Positions 26,971 through 36,389 of a DNA stretch of 64,000 bases are shown here, in pieces. The stretch lies in contig JBBAAO010000001.1 in assembly GCA_041658205.1 (NCBI GenBank), forward strand, positions 1,674,001 to 1,738,000, in the 5' to 3' direction. The DNA is from Bacteroidota bacterium. GTDB taxonomy: Bacteria > Bacteroidota > Ignavibacteria > UBA10030 > UBA8401. Numbering within the stretch: the stretch's first letter is position 1; each line of letters opens with the position of its first letter. The notes under the pieces are model-generated. The model was not told the DNA's origin. It did no database searches and was given only the letters and a program-made list of their open reading frames with translations. The position numbers and the translations under genes were made by a program.

Positions 26971-27987
26971 TCAAAATCTCAGTCCAAACGAAAAATAGTG
27001 CACGGGCTTTAGACGCCCAAAATTTTGGTAGGCATAATCAACCATAAAATTCAATTGAGGAGTTAACGAATATTGAACGCCTCCTCCAAACGTCAATCCT
27101 TGTTCACTCCCCCGCTCGAAGGCAGACTTCCATCCCCCTCGAATAGAAACGATATTTGCCCAGCAATATTCAATGCCGCTGTTTACATACTCAGTATTAT
27201 CGTTTGGGTGAATAGCATCCACCGCAATGGTTAATCGATTATTCTCGGCATTCACGGCGTCCGTTGCGATGCCGACTCGGAAGATCAACGGAAGATCATA
27301 TTCATCCAATGCGTATTCACCATCGATGATATTTTGATCGCCAGCGCCGGTTCGGACAAGGATTTTATTGTCTCGGCCATTCAGTTTCATCTTTGGCCCA
27401 AAGTTGGACATGCTGGCACCAATAGTCACACCATTCAGCACCGGTGCGGTATACAATGTGCCAAAATCGAACGCGAATGTTTGCGCATTCATATTCCAAA
27501 GAAATTCGCGTATGTATTTTAAAGTAAAACCGATTGAAAATTTATCCGTAAGATTTTTCCCAAACGAAAGACCCATCAATGTTCCACCAGCAGTATATTT
27601 TTCCCCTGTTCCTTCTGGATCCGTTGTTGTTGTTACCTCAATTTCACCGACATTCAGTGATGTAAAACCTGCGGAAAGCGTCCCAACACCATCAATCAAA
27701 AATGCGACAGCTGCGTTATCATATTTTATATCGGCAATCCAGTCAATATGATTAAAGGCTGCTTCGCTGTTGTTCATTCTTGCAAGACCTGAAGGATTCC
27801 AATATGCGGAGGAGAGATCGTTCGAAACAGCAGTGAATGCACCACCCATCGCTATTGCGCGTGCACCGGCTCCTATTTTCAGAAACGATGCTGCAGTTGT
27901 TCCGGTTTTCGTCAACACTGCCTGTTGACTGAAGAGAGTCGAAACAATCACCATCAAGAGAAAATATTGTTTGACAAATTTTTTCAT
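26971..27987 (-). CDS. PorV/PorQ-family outer-membrane barrel (module copy 2)
   Basis: A 338-residue protein with signal peptide (MKKFVKQYFLLMVIVSTLFSQQ) and signature TGTTAASFLKIGAGARAIAMG, then NDLSSAYWNPSGLARM, and a barrel-like end FSFGLRF. It is the closest relative of the protein at 19194 in this window: the same length class and the same order of motifs. It lies eight bases after the large exported protein of its own module. The 100 bases after its stop (26871-26970), before the next receptor, show no strong terminator, so the two modules could be transcribed as one six-gene unit. Role as for PorV-family shuttles by analogy only. Confidence 0.88.
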   Translation of the reverse strand: MKKFVKQYFLLMVIVSTLFSQQAVLTKTGTTAASFLKIGAGARAIAMGGAFTAVSNDLSSAYWNPSGLARMNNSEAAFNHIDWIADIKYDNAAVAFLIDGVGTLSAGFTSLNVGEIEVTTTTDPEGTGEKYTAGGTLMGLSFGKNLTDKFSIGFTLKYIREFLWNMNAQTFAFDFGTLYTAPVLNGVTIGASMSNFGPKMKLNGRDNKILVRTGAGDQNIIDGEYALDEYDLPLIFRVGIATDAVNAENNRLTIAVDAIHPNDNTEYVNSGIEYCWANIVSIRGGWKSAFERGSEQGLTFGGGVQYSLTPQLNFMVDYAYQNFGRLKPVHYFSFGLRF

Positions 27988-27995
27988 ATCGTGAT

Positions 27996-30900
27996 TTATT
28001 TAATAATCCCAAATTTCAAAATTCGTTCACCAACACCGGGAGCGTCTATATGGGCTATATAAATACCGTACGCAACACTAAAATTGTCTCTATTTAAAAG
28101 ATCCCAATACTCCCTTCCATTATCGATTGATGTGTTATGATACAATTCTTTCACTAATTCTCCGGAAACCGTATAAATGCGGATGGTACACTGCGGCGGA
28201 AGGTGTTCAAAATAAATTCGACGGCTGCCGCGGGTTGTACCGGGTAAACGGTCAGTCGGTTCGATATCATTCACCGCAACGTATGGATTGGGTACTACTT
28301 TAATGCTATTCATGGAAGTCGTTGCAAGCGATGCATTGTAGGATGCAGCTTGTGTTGAAAACGTGTAAACATCATTTGAGCCAAACGGTATATGCATTTT
28401 TATTTGGAACACTGAGCCTTTAATAGTTTTTGCACCAGTCGTATCAGTAAACCGTACTTGGTAGAGTGTTGTATTGTTCGTCGGCGGAGTAAGGAAAACA
28501 ATCGCTTCTCCCAGTTCCCATCGATTATTGCGTGGGGTGTTTTCGACGATAAATGCGCGAAGAGGCATCGCCAGATATGCTGAATCTTTAGAAACATTCA
28601 CAATACGGAACGGACACTTAACAAGTTTTCCTAAAATATTTCCGTTTAAAGTGCCGAGTGTGTCGCCTGGTTCAACAAAGCCGCCGGAAGCATTCGTATC
28701 GAGTGAATTGAAAATTATTTGTGCATCAACTGGTGCATATTTTTGGATGCCCCCGGAATATAAACCAACTGTGCTATTTGTATTTCCGTGTTGAATAACC
28801 CAGGTTGATTTTGTTGTATCAAGTGTCAGTATTTGTGTCTGGACATATAATTTTATCCCGTCAAAGACAGGATTTGATTCTTCATTATTGATGAACACAC
28901 TGGGAGGTTGGGGAAAATAACGGTACCGAACTTTGAACGGCCCATTGATGGAAGTCATTGCTCCCGTTGTAGTTTTCCTGATCAATCCGCGCAGAGTATC
29001 TAAAATATAATCTGCTCCTTCGGTGTATATTTGACCGGAAGAAGAACGCGTTACCTGCAGTATCGGATCACGAACAATGTAGGAGTTGCCAACTTTGACA
29101 AAATTGGTATCCGTCAACAGTACGTTTGATTCAATGGGTGTTTCCCTCAGAACAGCAAAATTGGTCTTGAACGTTTTTTTATTCCCTTCCCGCAGTGAGT
29201 CATAAAAAATAACGTTATACGTAATCTGATCCTTGATATGCATTTCATCCACGATCACAGGAGTGACTTTGCCTGTTGCATCTCCTTGTATCTGCTGAAT
29301 ACTGTTTGATGTAGTAAACTTTGGAGGAACATATCCCCCTGCGTTAGGACCCGGAATAACCCGGATCGTATTAACGTCAAAGACCAGTCTGCCTGTTACA
29401 TTATCGATGCTGATTCTTTTTGTACATTCGCTGGGAGAATAATTTGTAAAATCGCCGTGATCGAACGACACAACAGCATAATAATATGTTTGTCCGTTAA
29501 TCACATTATTCGAATCAATATAGGAGTGCACTAACGCGGTGTTGTCACCCAAATAGAAACTAATTCCGCGTTGATCGAACGGAACCGGTGCAAATCCTTT
29601 CCAAAAATCATCTACTAGTGTGGCATCGTAAACACCATTCTGGTTTACATCAATAAATCGTTCTCCCGGATCATATACACCATTTTTTGTTTTGGATGTA
29701 TCGTCTTCAAACAGGGGCTCAGGACGTTTTGCAATATCCCAACGGGCGACTTTGCCAAGATTGTCCGTTAGAGGTGAATAGAGCAACGGCGTTCCGAATC
29801 CATCTGTGATCGTATTGATGTCGCTGAACTGCGGGTCCGTACTACGATAGATCATATATCCTTCAAAGTCTTTTCCTAGAATCGGATCGATACTCTCTTC
29901 CGCACCGCTATCCCAATACAGTGTTACTTTTTTATCTCCCGCTACAGCAGAAACAACCGGCTTATCCGGTGGACGGATAAATTGATAGTTTTGGTTATAA
30001 ATCAGCTGAACAGTTCTCGCGGAGATTAGAACATCATTTAAATTTGATCCCATCAACAACGCAACCGAAAATCGTTTTATCGAACCGTCCACGCCTTTCT
30101 TTTTTAAGCTCATCTTACCAGATCCGTAAATGAATGCGATATCCTGCGATGCAGGGATACTATCCATATCAATAAACTTTCGATCCAGTTGTCCCCATAC
30201 AATTTCGTCATCTTGCTGTCGAAGTGCTTTAATTGCAAAGCTTTTAAAAGCAGTCAAACCAATTTGATCAGACTCGTCCAGATCGGTCAATTCAAAATTC
30301 GGTTCACCCGGATATAATGGATTTATTGTTCCATCGGGAAAACGAAAATTGATACCGGACGTTGGAAGTCCATCCCCTTCACCAAAATCCGCTGTGCCGG
30401 GAACTCCATCAACTCCTATATCGTCATTGGCAGCATTCCAGTCACCGTCATCGTCAATTCCATTTGTTTGACTTTCATCAATCATCGCCTGTTTATTTAA
30501 TTTGAAATCGCCGTCATTGTTGATTCCATCCACAGAATTTGCGGGGCTCTCCAAAAATTTACAGGCATTATAGTGGGCAGGTTTATTGAGATACCCTTTC
30601 CCATTTTCATCCCAAAAATAGACGATGCTTCTTGAAAAAACAGGGACGGGAACACTAGTTACTCGATGTACTGTATCCATCGGAGAAATGAAATATCCCA
30701 AATCATCCGTATTTTCAAATCCACCACTTCCGCCTGCAATTCCTCCCCCGACATCAACGTCACCATACATCCCGAAATACACTGTATCAAGATCTTTTTC
30801 ACTGTAATTTTGTGCTGTGTAAACAAAAAAAATACAATTCTGTGCGAGCGAATTACTCCACTGAAGCGCTCGGCCTTCAATTTTTATACCCAGACCCCGT

Positions 30901-31631
30901 TTTGTTTTATCGTTTGGAAACGGTAAATACGGATACTCATCATTGGCATGATCGTCCATCGCCCATAACACTTCAAGATCTGCGTTCGGAACATCTTGAT
31001 GCAAATATCCTGGCCAAACATATTGTCCTTTGGTGGTGTTATACCACAATTGAGACCAACTGTCCGGTTTTCCATCGCCGTTCGAATCGAACGCCGGATT
31101 GGAAGCCATCACAGCCGAAGAGGGATCGACATACGCTTGAACGATACTATTCCATCCATAGACATGCTGATCGAACGCACTGATGTCCCTCGAATCAGCA
31201 TCGTTAATCGCGTCAGATGAGATATGAATATTTTTTCCGTTGGAATCTATCACCGCTGCTGCAACAAACGGTCCAAACTGATAAATATCACCAAGCCCTC
31301 GCCAAACCATATTATTCGTATTCCGTATAAGTCCTATGCCCGGAGCAATTCCACCGTAGTCATAAATATTGCCGACAATCTGATTACCATTCATATTATA
31401 GAGCCGGGCATCGGTAAACGTATTGGAAGTTTTTGAAAATGAAAGTGTGGCTGCATCTTTTGCTGATGGATATAGTGTCGGTATGCGGGGCATGGAACGA
31501 TGGTTTCTTGCCTGAGCCGATAGGATAGATAATTCAAGCCGTCGTCGTTCAGCACTTTCTTGTTCAGAGTACTGAGCAATCAATGTCTGTAACATTGCTG
31601 AACAAAGAAGGATCGCACTTCGAATCTTCAT
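27996..31631 (-). CDS. Large exported protein with FN3-like region and C-terminal sorting domain (module copy 2)
   Basis: A 1,211-residue exported protein with signal peptide (MKIRSAILLCSAMLQTLIAQ). It is a paralogue of the protein at 20247, sharing the order: an N-terminal coiled-coil-like segment, a MVWRGLGDIYQFGPF-type motif, Asp-rich loops (SVDGINNDGDF, GVDGVPGTADFGEGDG), the FN3-like PPDKPVVSAVAGDKKVTLYW with FEGYMIYRSTD, and a terminal domain starting VVPNPYVAVNDIEP and ending ILKFGIIK. This copy has an extra insertion in the FN3-like region (TKNGVYDPGERFIDVNQNG), an Asp-rich Ca-binding-like segment not seen in copy 1. No catalytic motif is evident. It lies between its receptor (17 bases upstream) and its PorV-family partner. 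Confidence 0.82.
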   Translation of the reverse strand: MKIRSAILLCSAMLQTLIAQYSEQESAERRRLELSILSAQARNHRSMPRIPTLYPSAKDAATLSFSKTSNTFTDARLYNMNGNQIVGNIYDYGGIAPGIGLIRNTNNMVWRGLGDIYQFGPFVAAAVIDSNGKNIHISSDAINDADSRDISAFDQHVYGWNSIVQAYVDPSSAVMASNPAFDSNGDGKPDSWSQLWYNTTKGQYVWPGYLHQDVPNADLEVLWAMDDHANDEYPYLPFPNDKTKRGLGIKIEGRALQWSNSLAQNCIFFVYTAQNYSEKDLDTVYFGMYGDVDVGGGIAGGSGGFENTDDLGYFISPMDTVHRVTSVPVPVFSRSIVYFWDENGKGYLNKPAHYNACKFLESPANSVDGINNDGDFKLNKQAMIDESQTNGIDDDGDWNAANDDIGVDGVPGTADFGEGDGLPTSGINFRFPDGTINPLYPGEPNFELTDLDESDQIGLTAFKSFAIKALRQQDDEIVWGQLDRKFIDMDSIPASQDIAFIYGSGKMSLKKKGVDGSIKRFSVALLMGSNLNDVLISARTVQLIYNQNYQFIRPPDKPVVSAVAGDKKVTLYWDSGAEESIDPILGKDFEGYMIYRSTDPQFSDINTITDGFGTPLLYSPLTDNLGKVARWDIAKRPEPLFEDDTSKTKNGVYDPGERFIDVNQNGVYDATLVDDFWKGFAPVPFDQRGISFYLGDNTALVHSYIDSNNVINGQTYYYAVVSFDHGDFTNYSPSECTKRISIDNVTGRLVFDVNTIRVIPGPNAGGYVPPKFTTSNSIQQIQGDATGKVTPVIVDEMHIKDQITYNVIFYDSLREGNKKTFKTNFAVLRETPIESNVLLTDTNFVKVGNSYIVRDPILQVTRSSSGQIYTEGADYILDTLRGLIRKTTTGAMTSINGPFKVRYRYFPQPPSVFINNEESNPVFDGIKLYVQTQILTLDTTKSTWVIQHGNTNSTVGLYSGGIQKYAPVDAQIIFNSLDTNASGGFVEPGDTLGTLNGNILGKLVKCPFRIVNVSKDSAYLAMPLRAFIVENTPRNNRWELGEAIVFLTPPTNNTTLYQVRFTDTTGAKTIKGSVFQIKMHIPFGSNDVYTFSTQAASYNASLATTSMNSIKVVPNPYVAVNDIEPTDRLPGTTRGSRRIYFEHLPPQCTIRIYTVSGELVKELYHNTSIDNGREYWDLLNRDNFSVAYGIYIAHIDAPGVGERILKFGIIK

Positions 31632-31648
31632 GATAACATTCCTGCGAA

Positions 31649-34318
31649 CTAAAAATTCAAGGAAACTCCAAGGCGAACTTCCCTTGGAGAAGAGTATAAC
31701 AACGGGTTAACGTAAAATTCAGACATCGAATGGACCCCGGGAACAATTCCGACATGATCATCAATCGCTGCACCTTCACCATTCTTGCCACGCAATGTAT
31801 ATGTTGAACGTCCGGTATCTTCGTACACATCTGACTCATTTAACGTGTCAAAAAGATTAAACACTTTTACAAAAACTGTCAGCATAAAATCCGTCAATTG
31901 AAATTCTTTTTCTGCCAGAAGATCCACGGTAGTTTGTGAAGGTTTGCGAGCTGTGTTCCGATCATACTCTACCCCGCCCGGGCCCGGGAGCGGCGTGTAT
32001 GGAAGTCCGGCACCAACTTTACCGATGAGACTGATGCTCCAGTTTTTTACTTCACCCATAATAATTGATGCATTCAACGTGTGCGTTTGATCCCAATCTA
32101 ATAAGAGTATCTGCAATTCACTGGCTCTTCCGGATTCTTTATCAATGAAAAAAGCATCGGAACTAACATCATTCCCTTCCGACGATTGGTACGTATAATC
32201 CAATGTTCCTCCGAAAAGATCACCGTCGCTTCGTCGCTTCACCAGCGAAAATGTTATTCCTTTAATATTAGCATAATCCTTATTTACGTACCGGGAAAAT
32301 GCTTCGTTTTGCGATATCCGGATAGATTGTGTGGCAAAAAGATCTCTGACATCTTTGTAAAATCCGGTAACATTAAAGGCAACATTATCCGCAACTTGTT
32401 GCTGCAAACCAAATTCATACGTAATTGTTTTTTGCGGATTGAGATTTGCATCGCCAAAGACAGTATTGGTTACGGTAGCAGCATATTCATAGTTCGGATT
32501 GGTGAACAAATACTGCAGCTGAGGCATTTGGAAAAAATGTCCGTAGGAAAAATGTATCCGTCCTCTGTCTGTAATTTCATAGGAAATGCCTAACCGCGGG
32601 CTAATAGTAATTTTTTCGGACGCCATCTTTCGCGGCGCTTTGGGATTGTAAATATCAGCAACGTAATCTGAATTTGAAAAAAAGTAATCAAGCCGAACAC
32701 TCGCATTCATCACAAAACTTGCAAATTCAAATTTACTCTGAGCATACGCTGAGTGCTGCGTTGGAAATTTTGAATACGATTCGTTGTCGAGAGTAGACAC
32801 TGCGGGTACGCGCGCAATTGTATCCGTTGTAAGATTCTTAATAACATTAATTCCCGTTTGGTACATCTGCCAGAATTTTGATTCATATCCAATCTTAACA
32901 TCAATTTTCTGTGAAAGCTGAGAGAACGCATCGAACTTCATTCCATATGTCTCTGCTTTTCGGTCAAAATACCTGCTTACTGCCCCGCCGTAGTAGAATC
33001 CTACATCTCCAGATCGTATGAGATTTTCTACCGACTCATAATGCGTATCAAGAAAATCTTTGTAACGATACTGCTGCGTAATATTTTTAGCGTACGAAAA
33101 TTTAAGAGCGTATGAACTGTTTTCATCAATAAGATCGGAATATTGAAGAATGTGAAGAATATCATTATCAAAACTATTTCCCAGTCCTTCAGGATTATAT
33201 TTAAATGTATGAGAATAACTTTTTGATCTACCTTCATTAAAGACTACATCGTAATGGATTTTTCCCGACGTTGTCGGCCGAATTGTTAACCGATTAGTGA
33301 TTGTGAGCGAATTGTTTGGATTCATCGGCACAACAGTTCCATCGCCGGTCTTTGGTATGCTCCAGCCGCTGGTAAAATATCCGGGAAGGTCTGACGGTTG
33401 ATGCTGTCGGACTCCAAACAACCATCCTTTTTCGACATCGTTCCGCGCTGATATAAAAAATGAAATATCCTTTTCGAACATTGGAAGAGGTCCGCTAAAT
33501 GTTCCCTCAATCACAGAATGGCTGGCGGGATCGATATCATCAACATTAAAAAAGATATTTTTGTGCGAACTGATCCTGTCGCCGGTATAGAAGGTTACTT
33601 GTCCAATATAACGATCCCCTCCCTCTTTGAGACCTGTTTCTACAACTCCGCTGAGAGCATTTCCATATTCTGCATTAAAAGTTCCTTGAACTACCGACAG
33701 TTCCTGAACAGCATTGGTGGCAATGGAAAAATTGTTCGAATTCGTAAAAGGATTGTTTACAGATACTCCGCTTACAGTGTACGACACTTCGTCCGAACGT
33801 CCGCCGCGAAAATGTAATGCTCCATTTTCATCTTGAATCACTCCAGCTTGTGTCGTAAGAATACCAGTGATACTTTCTACAGGAAGTGATCGGATCTGAC
33901 CTGCATCAACATTTGTTTGAGATGAAGTGAGATCACGGCGAATAAGAGGCCTTTCTGCTGTGACCACAACTGGATCTAAGTCTACCGCTTCCGAAGACAT
34001 TGTTCCGTCGATCCGCGAAGTTAAATCGACATTAACCAAAACATTTTGAACAATCTTTTTTCTAAATCCCACGGCAGAGATCGTTACAGTGTATGTTCCG
34101 GGCGAGACATTCGTAATGATATAATTTCCTTCAACATCAGTCGACGCACCTGTTGAAGTGCCAAGAAGCAGTACGTTCGCTCCGACAATCGGCTCGTTTG
34201 TTTTTTCATCGATGATTTTTCCCGCAATTTTCCCTGTAGTACCAGCTACAACTGGTAAAGAACTGATGGGATAGATAAGAAGAAATAGCAGAAGGATACG
34301 AAGTGTAACAACATTCAT
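31649..34318 (-). CDS. TonB-dependent receptor with carboxypeptidase-regulatory-like domain (module copy 2)
   Basis: An 889-residue outer-membrane receptor. The ATG at 34318 (AGGTCGAG just upstream) gives a signal peptide (MNVVTLRILLLFLLIYPISS); an in-frame TTG 24 bases earlier is less likely. The regulatory-like domain (GKIAGKIIDEKTNEPIVG, STDVEGNYIITNVSPGTY), the plug (HFRGGRSDEVSYTVSGVSV, FNAEYGNALSGVVETGLKEG) and a barrel ending RLGVSLNF match the copy-1 receptor in order. It is about 100 residues shorter, mostly in barrel loops; the copy-1 receptor has extra insertions around DPRLGSNGSPYYFNPLG. Ligand unknown. It opens module copy 2. Confidence 0.9.
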   Translation of the reverse strand: MNVVTLRILLLFLLIYPISSLPVVAGTTGKIAGKIIDEKTNEPIVGANVLLLGTSTGASTDVEGNYIITNVSPGTYTVTISAVGFRKKIVQNVLVNVDLTSRIDGTMSSEAVDLDPVVVTAERPLIRRDLTSSQTNVDAGQIRSLPVESITGILTTQAGVIQDENGALHFRGGRSDEVSYTVSGVSVNNPFTNSNNFSIATNAVQELSVVQGTFNAEYGNALSGVVETGLKEGGDRYIGQVTFYTGDRISSHKNIFFNVDDIDPASHSVIEGTFSGPLPMFEKDISFFISARNDVEKGWLFGVRQHQPSDLPGYFTSGWSIPKTGDGTVVPMNPNNSLTITNRLTIRPTTSGKIHYDVVFNEGRSKSYSHTFKYNPEGLGNSFDNDILHILQYSDLIDENSSYALKFSYAKNITQQYRYKDFLDTHYESVENLIRSGDVGFYYGGAVSRYFDRKAETYGMKFDAFSQLSQKIDVKIGYESKFWQMYQTGINVIKNLTTDTIARVPAVSTLDNESYSKFPTQHSAYAQSKFEFASFVMNASVRLDYFFSNSDYVADIYNPKAPRKMASEKITISPRLGISYEITDRGRIHFSYGHFFQMPQLQYLFTNPNYEYAATVTNTVFGDANLNPQKTITYEFGLQQQVADNVAFNVTGFYKDVRDLFATQSIRISQNEAFSRYVNKDYANIKGITFSLVKRRSDGDLFGGTLDYTYQSSEGNDVSSDAFFIDKESGRASELQILLLDWDQTHTLNASIIMGEVKNWSISLIGKVGAGLPYTPLPGPGGVEYDRNTARKPSQTTVDLLAEKEFQLTDFMLTVFVKVFNLFDTLNESDVYEDTGRSTYTLRGKNGEGAAIDDHVGIVPGVHSMSEFYVNPLLYSSPREVRLGVSLNF

Positions 34319-34589
34319 ACTCGACCTGACATAGTGCTGCAATACAAAAACAATTGTAAACTATTCCATTGAGTCCGTTGAGTCCATTGAGCGGTTTTGT
34401 TCCGAGAAAAATAAAGAGAGTGTGCTCGAATGTCAAGATGAATTACGGAATATAGTTGCATAATTATACCAATTCATGCATAATCTTAAATTCTGGCGTA
34501 CACTCTTGATTCTCTCTTCCTTTTTTTAGTTATTTGTCCATAAGCATCTTTATCCCGCCATTAATCATACACAATCAAGGAGGTTATTC
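34319..34589. promoter_or_regulatory. Divergent intergenic region with 9-base tandem repeat
   Basis: About 270 bases between the minus-strand receptor and the plus-strand FG-GAP-type gene. It must carry promoters for both. Three tandem copies of TCC(A/G)TTGAG lie at 34365-34391, and a strong AAGGAGGT Shine-Dalgarno at 34577-34584 precedes the ATG at 34590 by five bases. I could not assign -10/-35-type boxes with confidence. Confidence 0.45.
34365..34391. repeat. Three tandem 9-base repeats TCC(A/G)TTGAG
   Basis: Units at 34365-34373, 34374-34382 and 34383-34391 are TCCATTGAG, TCCGTTGAG and TCCATTGAG. They sit 48 bases upstream of the receptor ATG (reading on the minus strand). The 9-base spacing is close to one helical turn, so it could be a binding site array or simple slippage. 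Confidence 0.6.
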
Positions 34590-36293
34590 ATGAAAATACT
34601 TCTTACCGTTTTATTGGGAAGCATTCTTGTTGCCGCATTTTCTTCAACAGGAAATGCGCAGACGTATTTAGATACTGCAAATTTCACGATTGCAGCTCAA
34701 ATAAAACCGAGTGACTATGCCGTATGGAACGACAGTGTAGCTGCATGGAGAGTGTATGCAACGTACGATATTGATAAAGATGGTAAAAAAGAATTTCTCG
34801 TTATCGTCGATCCTGCTTCCACACAACCGGCAGACACTACGATGCCGTCCATATTGCAATTCGAAGCAAGCGGAAACAATAAGTTTGATCTCGTATGGTC
34901 TGTTCAAATACCATATCAGAATACTTCCAAAGGATCATGGCCGTGTTTAACCGTTGCTGACGTAGACAAAGACGGTCAACAAGAAATAATTTTTGGATTG
35001 CCGTCCGAAGCGCGTCTTGTGGGCGATCCTAACCCAACCCGCCTTTTCATTTATGAATATGATTCTGTAGCAAAGAAACTCCCAAATGAACCGACGTTAA
35101 CGTCAAAGCTCAGTTTCCCCGACAAATATTATTATGCAATTACAAGTATTCTGGCTGATGATGTGGACAAGGATGGCGATGTTGAATTGATCTTAAGCGC
35201 TCGCCGCGCATATGGCGGTGGTTCCGGTACCGCAAGTACTCGTCCATTGATAATTTATCATCTTAACGGCGATATCAGTCCAGGATTCAGCGATTTCGAA
35301 CGCGAATTTGTCGATTCGATCGGAACATTCAACGGGGGATATTATTTCAATAATGACATCGTCGATTTTGATGGTAACGGCAAGAAAGAAATTTGGGGAT
35401 ACACTTGGGACATGATTAGTTATGGTGTCTACGAAGCGACGGCGAAAGATACTTACGTTTTAAAAACAGATGTGAACCAAGTAACGCCGGATATTGATTA
35501 TGGAGAACAAAACAGTGTCGGGTTTTTTGACGCAAATAAAGATGGAAAATTAGAAATGTTTTTTGCAGGTCGTGTTGATGGGCTATCTCAAAGTATTGTA
35601 TTATATTTACCGAACACAAACGATCTTACAAGTTTAAATGTATCAAGCCAAAAAACAATTATTCCGGCATTTACAACCGGAGATTTCCAGGGTGCGAGTA
35701 TTGGAGATATTGATGGTAATGGTGAAGTGGATTTTGCAATTGCAGCAAGAGGGACTTCGAGAATGGCATATGTGGTCAAACATATTAGCGGAAAACCATT
35801 TGATGATTCCACCGGATATAAACTCGACACATTGTATTCTGCACCCAAAGACTCAACATACGATTTTCGTAATGTTTTGATAACAAATGATATTGATAAC
35901 GATGGTAAAAGAGAACTGTTCATTGTGAACACTAATACTCGTAATAACCATCCAGAAGATGTGTCCATTATTATTTTGGAGAGCAAAGTGGTTGTTACAA
36001 ACGTGAAACACATTTCCACTGTGACACCGACGGAATTCACGCTTGACCAGAATTTTCCAAATCCATTCAATCCTTCCAGCACAATTCGATTTGCCTTAAA
36101 AACGGAAGGGCGTATTGAATTATTCATTACCAATGCACTGGGCCAACGTGTTGCCTCATTGGTGGACGGGAAATTTGCAGCAGGAAAACATGAAGTAACG
36201 TTCAATGCCGATGGTTTAGCTTCGGGAACATACTTCTATACATTAAAATCCGGAAATATGTTAGAAACGAAGAAGATGACTCTGTTGAAATAG
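34590..36293 (+). CDS. FG-GAP/VCBS-repeat exported protein with C-terminal sorting domain
   Basis: A 567-residue exported protein, paralogue of the one at 17146. The start has the best Shine-Dalgarno in the window (AAGGAGGT, spacing 5). Signal peptide MKILLTVLLGSILVAAFSS... ends at GNAQ. Ca-binding loops of FG-GAP/VCBS type recur: DIDKDGKKEF, DVDKDGQQEI, DVDKDGDVEL, DFDGNGKKEI, DANKDGKLEM, DIDGNGEVDF, DIDNDGKREL. The terminal domain begins LDQNFPNPFNPSSTIRF and ends KKMTLLK. It is transcribed away from the receptor modules and ended by the hairpin at 36312-36350. Likely surface-attached or secreted through the sorting system; no ligand predicted. Confidence 0.86.
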   Translation: MKILLTVLLGSILVAAFSSTGNAQTYLDTANFTIAAQIKPSDYAVWNDSVAAWRVYATYDIDKDGKKEFLVIVDPASTQPADTTMPSILQFEASGNNKFDLVWSVQIPYQNTSKGSWPCLTVADVDKDGQQEIIFGLPSEARLVGDPNPTRLFIYEYDSVAKKLPNEPTLTSKLSFPDKYYYAITSILADDVDKDGDVELILSARRAYGGGSGTASTRPLIIYHLNGDISPGFSDFEREFVDSIGTFNGGYYFNNDIVDFDGNGKKEIWGYTWDMISYGVYEATAKDTYVLKTDVNQVTPDIDYGEQNSVGFFDANKDGKLEMFFAGRVDGLSQSIVLYLPNTNDLTSLNVSSQKTIIPAFTTGDFQGASIGDIDGNGEVDFAIAARGTSRMAYVVKHISGKPFDDSTGYKLDTLYSAPKDSTYDFRNVLITNDIDNDGKRELFIVNTNTRNNHPEDVSIIILESKVVVTNVKHISTVTPTEFTLDQNFPNPFNPSSTIRFALKTEGRIELFITNALGQRVASLVDGKFAAGKHEVTFNADGLASGTYFYTLKSGNMLETKKMTLLK

Positions 36294-36311
36294 CAGAACA
36301 GAAACAGCAAT

Positions 36312-36350
36312 AAAAAAAGCCGTCCAGGATTTTCTGTGACGGCTTTTTTA
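36312..36350. terminator. Bidirectional rho-independent terminator
   Basis: Stem AAAAAAAGCCGTC / GACGGCTTTTTTA with a 13-base loop, T-run on the plus strand and the complementary A-run giving T on the minus strand. It lies between the convergent FG-GAP gene (stop 36293) and the small barrel gene (stop 36390). Confidence 0.88.
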
Positions 36351-36389
36351 TTTCCCATCGATTTACTACAGTTTTTTAAGTCTTGGATA

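Noticed and set aside
31649..34318. SusCD-type polysaccharide utilisation locus
   Set aside because: Receptors with carboxypeptidase-regulatory-like domains are present twice but no SusD-like lipoprotein gene lies beside them; the neighbour is a sorting-domain protein instead.
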